Part shown: positions 14,784-22,690 of the stretch, piece after piece
How positions within the stretch are numbered: the stretch's first letter is position 1
How the letters are laid out: each line of letters starts with the position of its first letter
Source: Candidatus Omnitrophota bacterium
GTDB lineage: Bacteria > Omnitrophota > Gorgyraeia > JABMRN01 > RBG-13-46-9
DNA: 43,492 nt
Assembly: GCA_016782445.1 (NCBI GenBank)
Contig: JADHYM010000008.1
Coordinates: 1-43,492 of the forward strand
Direction: 5' to 3'
Made by a program: the position numbers and the translations under genes
Notes under the pieces: model-generated
Told to the model about the DNA's origin: nothing
The model's database searches: none
Seen by the model: only the letters and a program-made list of their open reading frames with translations

Positions 14784-17039
14784 ATGAAATTGTGTAATAA
14801 AAAAATCCATATGATCGGCATAGGCGGCATAGGAATGAGTGCCCTCGCAACCGTGCTTATAGATAAGGGCTGTTGCATAACAGGCTCGGACATTAAGGAA
14901 AATGAACTAATAAAAAAACTGAAGGCAAGAAATGCCGAGATAAAAATCGGACACAAAGCATCCAATGTGAGCAGCCAGGATCTGGTAGTATATTCTTCCA
15001 GTATCAGGGCCGGGAATGCGGAAATCATAGAAGCGGGTAAAAGAAAAATACCCGCTATCCCCAGAATGGGGCTGCTTAAGGGCCTTATGGAGGAAAAGAA
15101 AAATAGTGTTGCTGTTACCGGCACCCACGGCAAGACGACAATCACGGCGATGGTCTCGTGCCTTCTTGAAAAGGCGGGCTATGATCCCTCTGTCCTCATA
15201 GGGGGTGAGCACAGCCTTTTTAACGGGAACGCGAAACTCGGTAAAAGCGAATACCTGGTTGCAGAGGTGGACGAAAGCGACAAAAGATTCGTTACGCTCA
15301 GGAGCCGATACCTAATAATACCGAACCTCGAAATGGAACACCCGGAATATTACAAGAGTGAAAAAGAGCTTTTCGGCGCATTCAGGACATTCCTAAAGTT
15401 ACAAAAAAAAAGCTCATCATGTTTTTATTGCAAAGACGAAGAAAAGCTTAATGAGGCGCTCATCGCATTTAAAGGGAGAAAGATAAGCTATGGTTTTTCG
15501 GAATCCTCGCGTTTCCGGGCGGCAAACGTACGCATCTCCCCGAGCAAGAGCGATTTTGATTGTTTCGACGGGCGAAAAAGAATCGGGCATTTCAGCCTTT
15601 TTGTGCCGGGCAGGCACAACATTGCTAATGCCCTGGCAGCTATTTCGTTCGGTACAACGCTCGGGATCGGTGTAGAGGCCATAAAAAAAGCGATCCGGGA
15701 ATATCGCGGCGTAAAAAGGCGTTTTGAGCTCGTAGGGAACGTAAACGGCATAAAAATAGTCGAAGATTACGCTCATCACCCGACCGAGATTAAAGCGACG
15801 ATAGAGGCGGCCAGAAGCCTTCGGCCCAAAAGGCTGATTACTGTGTTTCAGCCACACCGGTACACCAGGACGCACATCTTTACCGAAGAATTTTCCCGTT
15901 CATTCGACGGCTCGGATAAGCTTATACTGACCGAGATCTATGCCGCCAGCGAAGATAAGATAAAGAACGTAAGCGCGGAAAACATTTACAGGGCGATAAA
16001 AAAAAGGCGCCCGAGTCTGGCCGAGTACATGGGAAAGAAAAAAATCCCAAACTATGTTTCCGGAAAAACTAAGAAAGGAGACCTTGTGCTTGTATTGGGC
16101 GCAGGCGACATAAATAGATCCGCTCGCAGCATACTGGAAAGACTTAAAAAAATGCGGCAGGGTAAAAAAATACGATTGAAAGGCAGGGTTATTTTCGACG
16201 AACCGCTTTCAAAACGAACGACACTTGGCATAGGCGGAACCTGCGAGATGTGGGCAGAGCCCGTAGGGGAAATCGATTTAAGAAAAGTCGTGTCGCTTGT
16301 GAATTCCGAGAGAAAAAAAATATTCGTCATGGGCGCCGGAAGCAATATACTCGCGTCCGATCAAGGTTTTAAGGGTGTTGTGATAAACCTGAACGCCAAA
16401 GGATTCAAAAAAATAACCATTAAAAAAAAGCTCGTAAAAGCCGGAGCGGGGGTTCTCCTGGGGCGTCTCATAGGTCAAACCTCTAAAAAAGGGCTCGGGG
16501 GGCTCGAGGGGCTCTCAGGAATACCCGGTACTCTGGGAGGCGCAATATACATGAACGCCAGTTTCAAAGCGGGTATATTCGATTTTTTGGAAAGCATAAT
16601 GGTCATGGATATAAAAACGGCCCGTATAAAACGGTTGAAAAAAAAAGACATCTCTTTCGGCTACAGAAACTCAAACCTCGCCGGATACATAATACTGGAG
16701 GCGTCCTTCATGCTTAAAGCAGAGCGCCCCGGGGAGCTTTTAAGACGAGGTCGTGATTTTCTTAATATACGAAAAAAAACACAGCCCATTTTAGAGAAAA
16801 GCGCCGGGTGCGTGTTTAAAAATCCCGAAAAAAAGAGGTCCGCCGGATTTTATATAGAGCGAGCGGGGCTTAAAGGAAAGCGTGAAGGCGCCTTGCGCGT
16901 TTCGGAAAAGCACGCAAATTACATTGTTGCTGCTAAAGGAGCAAGTTCCGGGGATTTTATAAAACTTGTGAACATGATAAAAAAACGCGTTAGAAAAAAA
17001 TTTAATATTGATTTACAGCAGGAAATAATTATATTATAG
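14784..17039 (+). CDS. murC-murB: Fused MurC-MurB: UDP-MurNAc:L-alanine ligase and UDP-MurNAc dehydrogenase
   Basis: One uninterrupted 751-residue frame joins two consecutive pathway enzymes. Residues 1 to about 455 are MurC: IHMIGIGGIGMSALA at the start, P-loop TGTHGKTTITA near 112-122, and FQPHRYTRTHIF in the C-terminal domain. Residues from about 457 are MurB: RTTLGIGGTCEMW, FAD-binding VMGAGSNILASDQGF and GLSGIPGTLGGAIYMNAS. The general-acid position is Cys (C676 in SAGCVFKNP) instead of the usual serine, a known variant, and the catalytic Glu is E747 at the C-terminus. An in-frame ATG at 16152 with GGAAAG upstream could give free MurB. The start at 14784 is preferred over longer in-frame starts inside murG. 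Confidence 0.93.
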   Translation: MKLCNKKIHMIGIGGIGMSALATVLIDKGCCITGSDIKENELIKKLKARNAEIKIGHKASNVSSQDLVVYSSSIRAGNAEIIEAGKRKIPAIPRMGLLKGLMEEKKNSVAVTGTHGKTTITAMVSCLLEKAGYDPSVLIGGEHSLFNGNAKLGKSEYLVAEVDESDKRFVTLRSRYLIIPNLEMEHPEYYKSEKELFGAFRTFLKLQKKSSSCFYCKDEEKLNEALIAFKGRKISYGFSESSRFRAANVRISPSKSDFDCFDGRKRIGHFSLFVPGRHNIANALAAISFGTTLGIGVEAIKKAIREYRGVKRRFELVGNVNGIKIVEDYAHHPTEIKATIEAARSLRPKRLITVFQPHRYTRTHIFTEEFSRSFDGSDKLILTEIYAASEDKIKNVSAENIYRAIKKRRPSLAEYMGKKKIPNYVSGKTKKGDLVLVLGAGDINRSARSILERLKKMRQGKKIRLKGRVIFDEPLSKRTTLGIGGTCEMWAEPVGEIDLRKVVSLVNSERKKIFVMGAGSNILASDQGFKGVVINLNAKGFKKITIKKKLVKAGAGVLLGRLIGQTSKKGLGGLEGLSGIPGTLGGAIYMNASFKAGIFDFLESIMVMDIKTARIKRLKKKDISFGYRNSNLAGYIILEASFMLKAERPGELLRRGRDFLNIRKKTQPILEKSAGCVFKNPEKKRSAGFYIERAGLKGKREGALRVSEKHANYIVAAKGASSGDFIKLVNMIKKRVRKKFNIDLQQEIIIL

Positions 17040-17056
17040 TAGCGTAACTAATTAAT

Positions 17057-17968
17057 ATGGGAAAATACGGTAAAATAGTTGTTCTCGCAGGCGGTCCCTC
17101 AAGTGAGCGGGAAATAAGCTTAAGGAGCGGACGCGCTGTTGCCGGCGCTCTTAAACGCCGGGGGGAGGAAGCGGAACTTTTCGAGCTTAAGGACGATATT
17201 TACGATGAGGTAAAGTCAGTAACCGCTGGCATTGCTTTTATAGCGTTGCACGGAAAGTTCGGAGAGGACGGAACGGTTCAGGGAATTCTGGAAGATATGA
17301 AAGTACCCTATACCGGTTCCGGTATTCACGCCTCCAGGCTTGCTCTTGATAAAATTGCCTCGAAGGAACTTTTTTTTAGAAACGGGCTGAATGTCCCGGA
17401 TTATAGGATCGTCGAGAAAGAAGCCAAAATTTCTTTGGAGGAGTTTACTCCTTTTTTCGTGGTGAAACCCCCGCTTGAGGGCTCGAGCATCGGGCTTACG
17501 GTTGTCAGGGAAAGAAAAGAAACCAAAGCCGCGCTAAAGAAGGCGTGGCAATACAGCGATGCAGCGCTGGTGGAAGAATATATAGAGGGCCGGGAGCTTA
17601 CGGTAGGAATATTGGACGGGAAAGCGTTTCCGATAATCGAAATCTTTACAAAAAACAAGGTGTATGATTTCGAAGCCAAATATGTGGATGCCGGGACAAC
17701 ATATGAGGTACCGGCAAATTTAAAAAAAGAGGAAAGTGAAAAAGTCGAAGTCGCGGCTTTAGCCGCTTACAAAATTCTTGGATGCAGGCATTTTGCAAGG
17801 GTTGACTTAAAGTTGAACAAAAAAGGCGTAATATACGTTCTTGAGGTGAATACAATTCCCGGCATGACCGAAAGAAGCCTTCTCCCGAAAGCGGCAAGGG
17901 CCAGCGGGATAAACTTTGACGATTTATGTTTAAATATTATTGGGTTGGCTTACGGAAGAAAAGAATGA
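17057..17968 (+). CDS. ddl: D-alanine-D-alanine ligase
   Basis: Ddl makes the D-Ala-D-Ala dipeptide used by MurF. The 303-residue protein has the N-terminal VLAGGPSSEREISLRSG block and then ALHGKFGEDGTVQGILE. The ATP-grasp core follows (VVKPPLEGSSIGLTVV, ALVEEYIEGRELTVGI), with the metal-binding C-terminal LEVNTIPGMTERSLLPKAA. The size is normal for Ddl. No Shine-Dalgarno is obvious before the ATG. The gene is separate from MurC, unlike the chlamydial MurC-Ddl fusion. Confidence 0.95.
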   Translation: MGKYGKIVVLAGGPSSEREISLRSGRAVAGALKRRGEEAELFELKDDIYDEVKSVTAGIAFIALHGKFGEDGTVQGILEDMKVPYTGSGIHASRLALDKIASKELFFRNGLNVPDYRIVEKEAKISLEEFTPFFVVKPPLEGSSIGLTVVRERKETKAALKKAWQYSDAALVEEYIEGRELTVGILDGKAFPIIEIFTKNKVYDFEAKYVDAGTTYEVPANLKKEESEKVEVAALAAYKILGCRHFARVDLKLNKKGVIYVLEVNTIPGMTERSLLPKAARASGINFDDLCLNIIGLAYGRKE

Positions 17969-17976
17969 GAGGTAAC

Positions 17977-18738
17977 ATGAAAAAGAAGAACAATGCAAAA
18001 AACAAGAAAATAATGCCGAAAAAGCCGCAGGGAAAGGGCTTTTACAAAATCCTTATTACTGTTCTGCCCATTTGTGTTCTCACGCTGGCGCTTTTGGCTT
18101 TCTTTAGGAACTCCGACTATTTCAGGATAGCTGAAATAGAGATGATAGATAGCGAATCAGGCGCCGGGATTAGCGCAGGGGACCTCTTGAAAATGTATAA
18201 AGGGCGCAACATTTTCGAGGTAGATATAAACATGCTTGCCTCAAGGATAAAAACGGAAAATCCTTTTATTAAATACGCTATTGTTAAACGCGTTCTTCCC
18301 AACAGACTCGAGATCAGCGTTGTCGAGCGAATTCCCGTAGCGCTCGTCAAAGCCCGGGAAGACTATCCCGTAGATGCTGACGGCATGGTGCTGCCTTCTG
18401 AGGTGGGAGACAAACAACTTATCGCCATTAGCGGCGTGCATTCATGGGCAATACCGGAAGCGGGAAGAAAAATAGTGGATCGCAATTTAAGGACCGCACT
18501 AGCTCTTGTAAAACTATTTAAAGAAAAATCAATAACTGACGTGCGTTCGATAGACACAAGCGACCGGCGAAACGCTATTTTTCAGCTTAAAAACGGTGTC
18601 GAAATAAAAATAGGCAATGAAGACTTCGATCCGCGGCTTGATATGCTAAAAGCCACATTGAGCAGGAAGGGCCTGGACTTCGAGAATATAAGGTATATCG
18701 ATTTAAGATTCAAGGACGTAGTTATAAAGCCGAGGTAA
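17977..18738 (+). CDS. ftsQ: Cell division protein FtsQ (POTRA domain)
   Basis: A 253-residue bitopic protein. It has a lysine-rich cytoplasmic tail (residues 1-22), one membrane helix (about 24-44), then a POTRA domain starting at the conserved I-x-x-I-E segment (FRIAEIEM) with NIFEVDINMLASRI and ERIPVALVKARE. A following beta domain contains the usual region around VRSIDTSDRRN. FtsQ recruits FtsL/FtsB and regulates FtsWI. The ATG at 17977 is chosen because AGAGG lies close upstream; an in-frame ATG at 17965 overlaps the ddl stop and is the alternative. The position between ddl and ftsA is canonical. Confidence 0.9.
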   Translation: MKKKNNAKNKKIMPKKPQGKGFYKILITVLPICVLTLALLAFFRNSDYFRIAEIEMIDSESGAGISAGDLLKMYKGRNIFEVDINMLASRIKTENPFIKYAIVKRVLPNRLEISVVERIPVALVKAREDYPVDADGMVLPSEVGDKQLIAISGVHSWAIPEAGRKIVDRNLRTALALVKLFKEKSITDVRSIDTSDRRNAIFQLKNGVEIKIGNEDFDPRLDMLKATLSRKGLDFENIRYIDLRFKDVVIKPR

Positions 18739-18742
18739 ATTT

Positions 18743-19807
18743 ATGACAGGCCTCATTACAATTCTGGATCTTGGATGCGACAGATTGGCAGCCTGTTTGG
18801 GGAGCATCCACAAAAAAAGTTCACTTTCTATTTTTGCGCGAGAAAGCGCGCCCTCCCGCGGGATAAAGGACGGAGCTGTTATTGACGCGGCCATGGCCAT
18901 AGAGGAAATCACTGCGCTCCTCTCAAAGCTGCGCCGAAAAAATAAACGCGTTACACGCGGCGTACATGTTACTATAACCGGTTCCGGATTAAGCTCGCAG
19001 GTTTCGCGCAGCGTTATACCGCTTGCCAGGATACCCCGCGAGATCTCGAAAAAAGATATAAAAAAATGCATAAACATAGCGAGTCTAGTAAGGCTACCCC
19101 CTGACAGGGCTATCGTGCAGAAAATCGTTAAGGGTTATTCCGTGGATTCCGGCGCGCTTAACATTGTAAACCCCCTGGGCCTCTACGGAATAAAACTGGA
19201 GTCGGAAATGCTGCTTTTGACAGCGAGCCTATCTCATGTGGACACCATTTCTAAGGTTATAGATCATTCCGGATTTTTTCTGGAAAAATTTCATCTCGCG
19301 AGTCTCGCCAAATCGTACAGCCTGCTGGATGAGCGCGATAAAGACGCGGGGGCGATTTTGCTCGACGTTGGAACCGGGATAAGTGAGGCAGCGGTTTACA
19401 AAAATAAAAGTTTTTTGCAGCTCGAGACAATAAAGAAAGGAACGGGCTTTTTTATAAATAGCGACACAACGCTAAACAAAGAAAAACTAGGAACTCTTTT
19501 AAGCGAACTTTTTAAGGGCCTGGACCTTAAGGAGAAAAAGGATGTTGCCTCTTTAGTCATAACCGGGAAAGGCGCGCTTCTAGACGGCATGATAGAAGAG
19601 GCCGAGCGCGTAACCAAGATCCCGGCGCGCCTGGGCGCGATAAAGCGCGCGCCCGTGCAGCTTAACTCCGAAGATTCAATCGTGCACGCCGCGACGATAG
19701 GGCTCCTCTACCGTATAGCCGAAGAGTACCGATTTTTTGATATGACGAAAAACCCTATCCAAAAAACCCTCCACAAGCTGATCGATATCTACGAGAGTTA
19801 CTTTTAA
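18743..19807 (+). CDS. ftsA: FtsA-like division protein, shortened
   Basis: This is an actin-fold membrane tether of the divisome. At 354 residues it is well below the usual 400-plus. The phosphate-1 loop is atypical (ITILDLGCDRLAACLG). Subdomain 1C is recognisable: GVHVTITGSGLSSQVSRSV, REISKKDIKKCINIA, GYSVDSGALNIVNPLGLYG. Phosphate-2 is ILLDVGTGISEAAVY (D208) and the adenosine motif is ITGKGALLDG (273-282). Only about 67 residues separate these two motifs, far fewer than in typical FtsA, implying loss of most of subdomain 2B. A C-terminal amphipathic helix (KTLHKLIDIYESYF) fits a membrane-targeting sequence. No ftsZ follows. The family call rests on 1C, the C-terminal helix and position. 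Confidence 0.82.
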   Translation: MTGLITILDLGCDRLAACLGSIHKKSSLSIFARESAPSRGIKDGAVIDAAMAIEEITALLSKLRRKNKRVTRGVHVTITGSGLSSQVSRSVIPLARIPREISKKDIKKCINIASLVRLPPDRAIVQKIVKGYSVDSGALNIVNPLGLYGIKLESEMLLLTASLSHVDTISKVIDHSGFFLEKFHLASLAKSYSLLDERDKDAGAILLDVGTGISEAAVYKNKSFLQLETIKKGTGFFINSDTTLNKEKLGTLLSELFKGLDLKEKKDVASLVITGKGALLDGMIEEAERVTKIPARLGAIKRAPVQLNSEDSIVHAATIGLLYRIAEEYRFFDMTKNPIQKTLHKLIDIYESYF

Positions 19808-19840
19808 TAACAAACAATGCTTAACCCGTTTTTCGTCGGA

Positions 19841-19978
19841 CGGTTGCGGCTGTGTCCCTAGCGGTCTGTATAGAAAAATGCGTTGCTAGAGATTCTCTTC
19901 GGTCATCGCGCGAAACGTCGGGCGTTTTTCGGTTGTGTGTATTTTACTGACGCAACCGACCAACGGAAACCGCAACCG
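19841..19978. repeat. Dispersed palindromic element, copy 1
   Basis: CGGTTGCGG (19841-19849) and CCGCAACCG (19970-19978) bound a structured AT/GC-mixed element in the ftsA-yggS gap. It shares its left end (GGTTGCGGYTGTGTC), its right end (GACGCAACCGA...ACCGCAACCG) and a 13-base core (GCGCGAAACGTCG, 19908-19920, inverted) with copy 2 at 28907-29020. No open frame of note occurs in it. It separates the dcw cluster from the following promoter. Confidence 0.8.
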
Positions 19979-20000
19979 GGAGAGCATACTTTCAAATTTA

Positions 20001-20029
20001 TTGACATCATAATACATGTATGCTACCCT
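20001..20029 (+). promoter_or_regulatory. Promoter of yggS-proC operon
   Basis: TTGACA (20001-20006), 17 bases, then TACCCT (20024-20029). The box is preceded by TGC, giving an extended -10 form that may offset the weaker -10. It lies 25 bases before the yggS ATG, so the leader would be very short. Confidence 0.55.
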
Positions 20030-20053
20030 AAACGGTCATCATAGTAATATTAT

Positions 20054-20707
20054 ATGAATATTAGGCATAATATTAGTGAAGTACTGGCGAGGATAGACAA
20101 GGCTGCTAAAAAAGCAGGCCGCGATCCGGAAGCTGTTAAGCTTATTGTGGTTACAAAAGAGGCCTCGGAAGGCGAAATAAGGGAGGCTATCTCTTCGGGA
20201 CAGTTAGAGTTGGGCGAGAATAGGGTAAACGAAGCTCTTTTGAAGCAAAAAACAATTAAAAACGCTCGCTGGCACATGATAGGGCATCTCCAGACGCGAA
20301 AGGCAAAAGACGCCGTTCGGATATTTACGCTGATACATTCGGTCGACAGTATAAAACTTGCGGAAAAAATCGACGCTGAATCGACGAAAAGAGATAAAAA
20401 ACAGGATTTGCTAATAGAGGTAAATACCTCGGGCGAAAAAAATAAGTTCGGGATTGCGCCGGCGGAACTCGAAGATTTCATTAAGGAAACCGCCCGGCTC
20501 AAAAGCATAAAGATAAAGGGCCTTATGACAATGGCGCCTTTTTCCGGTAACGCGGAAGACTCCAGAGTTTTTTTCAGGAAATTGAGAGAGCTCGCGGATA
20601 AAAACAATTTAAAGGAACTCTCGATGGGGATGACGCAAGATTTCGAAGTAGCCGTAGCCGAAGGCGCGACAATGGTGCGCATCGGAAGCGCGATATTCAA
20701 GGAGTAA
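20054..20707 (+). CDS. yggS: YggS-type pyridoxal phosphate homeostasis protein
   Basis: This 217-residue single-domain PLP-binding barrel is of the YggS/PROSC family, which buffers PLP and affects amino-acid and cofactor balance rather than catalysing a known reaction. The Schiff-base lysine is K35 in VVTKEAS. Other conserved blocks are GENRVNEALLKQ, WHMIGHLQTRKAK, IHSVDSIKLA, VNTSGEKNKFGI and the phosphate-binding LSMGMTQDFEVAVAEGATMVRIGSAIF. No Shine-Dalgarno is seen, and the leader is short. YggS next to proC and yggT is a recurrent arrangement beside dcw clusters. Confidence 0.94.
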   Translation: MNIRHNISEVLARIDKAAKKAGRDPEAVKLIVVTKEASEGEIREAISSGQLELGENRVNEALLKQKTIKNARWHMIGHLQTRKAKDAVRIFTLIHSVDSIKLAEKIDAESTKRDKKQDLLIEVNTSGEKNKFGIAPAELEDFIKETARLKSIKIKGLMTMAPFSGNAEDSRVFFRKLRELADKNNLKELSMGMTQDFEVAVAEGATMVRIGSAIFKE

Positions 20708-20711
20708 AAAA

Positions 20712-21509
20712 ATGAAATTAGGCATAATCGGTTGCGGGAACATGGGAAGTGCTTTAGTGGAGGGCGTTATTTCTAAACGCATACTTCCTTTTAACCGCAT
20801 TTTCATAAGCGACAAGGACCCGCACAAGACAAAAAGGCTAAACAGGAAATTCGGGCCGCGTATTAGCTCGACCGAAGACATTGGAAAAAACTGCGACTTT
20901 ATAATCATAGCAGTCAAGCCGCAGGATTCAAAGAATGTGATTGCCAAGATTTCGGAGAATCTCAGCGCCAGGAAGCACCTCGTGTCAATCATGGCAGGGG
21001 TTACACTAAAAAAACTCGAGAATCTTGCGGAAAAAAAAATAGCGATAACGCGCGTTATGCCTAACATTGCGGCCCTCGTAGGCAAAAGCATGACAGTTCT
21101 TTGTCATAACAAGCTGGTAAGGGATAAAGCGGTTGTTAATAGGGTCCTCTCTTCCATCGGCGAGGTTATTGAAATTGACGAGCGACACATGGACGCGGCG
21201 ACGGCCGTGGTAGGGTCGGGCCCGGCCTATTTTTTCTATCTGGCCGAGCATTTAAGGGACGCCGCTATGAAACTCGGTATAAAAAAAGACATTGCCTTAA
21301 GGCTCGCGCTTTTTACGCTTGTCGGCAGCGGGGCGCTGGCAGAGGCACTTCCGGAAACCCCCGAGTCCCTACGCGCACGCATAACATCCGGGAAAGGAAC
21401 CACTGAGGCGGCTCTCAAGGTTCTCGTCAGGAAGGAATTTAAAAAAGTGATGCACGAGGCTGTTCGGGCCGCTGCGAAAAGATCAAAAGAACTTTCAATG
21501 GGGGCATAA
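20712..21509 (+). CDS. proC: Pyrroline-5-carboxylate reductase
   Basis: ProC catalyses the last step of proline synthesis, reducing 1-pyrroline-5-carboxylate with NAD(P)H. The 265-residue protein has an N-terminal Rossmann loop (LGIIGCGNMGSALVEGV), the middle blocks AVKPQD and ITRVMPNIAALVGKS, and the C-terminal helical dimerisation domain with GSGPAYFFYLAEHLRDAA and RARITSGKGTTEAAL. Length is typical. It begins four bases after yggS and ends one base before yggT. Confidence 0.95.
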   Translation: MKLGIIGCGNMGSALVEGVISKRILPFNRIFISDKDPHKTKRLNRKFGPRISSTEDIGKNCDFIIIAVKPQDSKNVIAKISENLSARKHLVSIMAGVTLKKLENLAEKKIAITRVMPNIAALVGKSMTVLCHNKLVRDKAVVNRVLSSIGEVIEIDERHMDAATAVVGSGPAYFFYLAEHLRDAAMKLGIKKDIALRLALFTLVGSGALAEALPETPESLRARITSGKGTTEAALKVLVRKEFKKVMHEAVRAAAKRSKELSMGA

Positions 21510-21510
21510 A

Positions 21511-21798
21511 ATGTATACTTTTTTTTCGGGTCTTGCGTGGCTAGTAGATAAAATATTTCTAATAATCTATTATCTTTTGGTTGTCCGCATTATATTGTCA
21601 TGGTTCGGAATGAATCGCTACAATGAGCTTACGCAGATTCTTCTTAAGATAACGGACCCGATTTTAATGCCTTTCCGCAGGCTTCCTCTGCAGGTAGGCC
21701 CCATGGATTTTTCGCCTATCCTTGCGTTTTTTATCCTGTGGTTTTTGAGGATACTAATCGTCGGATGGCTAATCAGGTTAGCGGCTTTATTTTTATGA
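21511..21798 (+). CDS. yggT: YggT family membrane protein
   Basis: A 95-residue protein with two hydrophobic helical regions (about 10-30 and 65-92) flanking a conserved loop. The family signature is VVRIILSWFGMNRYNELTQ followed by TDPILMPFRRLPL and MDFSPILAFFILWFLR. Members are inner-membrane proteins next to yggS/proC and division genes. Roles in osmotic tolerance and cell-envelope or chloroplast division-like processes have been suggested for relatives. The exact function here is unknown. Confidence 0.92.
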   Translation: MYTFFSGLAWLVDKIFLIIYYLLVVRIILSWFGMNRYNELTQILLKITDPILMPFRRLPLQVGPMDFSPILAFFILWFLRILIVGWLIRLAALFL

Positions 21799-21829
21799 AC
21801 TCACATAAACAAAGTATTCGGAGGCCATG

Positions 21830-22690
21830 ATGGCAAAAATAGGCGTTTTCGGCGGAAGCGGTTTGTATAATATCGAAGGTATAAAGATAAAAGAGAAAAA
21901 GCGTCTCGAAACTCCGTTCGGGGAGCCTTCCGACGAATTCGTTATAGGTGATTTAAGCGGAAAAGAGGTCGTGTTTCTGCCGCGCCACGACAGATACCAC
22001 ACAATAAGCCCGACGCATATAAACTATCGCGCCAACGTATACGGCATGAAGGAGCTTGGCGTGGAAAAAATAATCTCTGTATCGGCCTGCGGGTCCCTGA
22101 AAAAAGAATTACGGCCGCTCGACTTTGTCGTTCCGCTTCAGTTCGTGGACCGCACGAGCCAGGCGAGAAAACACACGTTTTTCGATAAGGGAATCGTTGC
22201 GCACATAAGCTTTGCCCATCCTATATGCGAAAATCTGGCAAAAACCGTTTACGAAGCGGCAAGGACGAGCCGGATCGCTGCGCATTTCGGGGGAACCTAT
22301 ATCAATATGGAGGGCCCCCAGTTTTCAACCCTGGCCGAATCTAATTTATATAGGAGCTGGGGCATGGACATTATCGGCATGACGAACATGATAGAGGCGC
22401 GTCTGGCGCGCGAGGCTGAAATATGTTATACGACGCTTGCGGCTGTAACTGACTACGATTGTTGGCACGAGACAGAGGAATCAGTGACGATAGACGCGAT
22501 AATAGAGAACCTAAGGAAAAACGTGGATAATTCGAAAAAGATTTTAAAAGCTGCGATATTGGGAATCGACGCGGGTAAAAAGTGTGGCTGTCAGGAGGCC
22601 TTGAAATACGCGGTTATAACGAACCCGGAAGCCATATCAAAGGAAAAGAAGAAAAAGCTCGGACTTATAATAGGCAAATACATAAAATGA
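21830..22690 (+). CDS. mtnP: S-methyl-5'-thioadenosine phosphorylase
   Basis: MtnP splits methylthioadenosine with phosphate into adenine and 5-methylthioribose-1-phosphate (methionine and purine salvage). The 286-residue protein has the phosphate loop GVFGGSGLYNIEG, LPRHDRYHTISPTHINYRAN, and the purine/ribose site block NMEGPQFSTLAESNLYR-SWGMDIIGM. TDYDCWHE carries the Asp typical of the MTA-type subgroup rather than guanosine/inosine phosphorylases. Two ATGs are adjacent; GGAGG at 20-24 of this segment (21820-21824) is only two bases before the first but five before the second (21830), so the second is preferred. Overlaps the kinase gene (ATGA). Confidence 0.93.
   Translation: MAKIGVFGGSGLYNIEGIKIKEKKRLETPFGEPSDEFVIGDLSGKEVVFLPRHDRYHTISPTHINYRANVYGMKELGVEKIISVSACGSLKKELRPLDFVVPLQFVDRTSQARKHTFFDKGIVAHISFAHPICENLAKTVYEAARTSRIAAHFGGTYINMEGPQFSTLAESNLYRSWGMDIIGMTNMIEARLAREAEICYTTLAAVTDYDCWHETEESVTIDAIIENLRKNVDNSKKILKAAILGIDAGKKCGCQEALKYAVITNPEAISKEKKKKLGLIIGKYIK

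Noticed and set aside
20050-20700. Open frame of about 216 codons on the minus strand, opposite yggS
   Set aside because: The plus strand carries an intact YggS with its PLP lysine and family motifs. The antisense product is a low-complexity Ser/Ile-rich shadow without recognisable domains.
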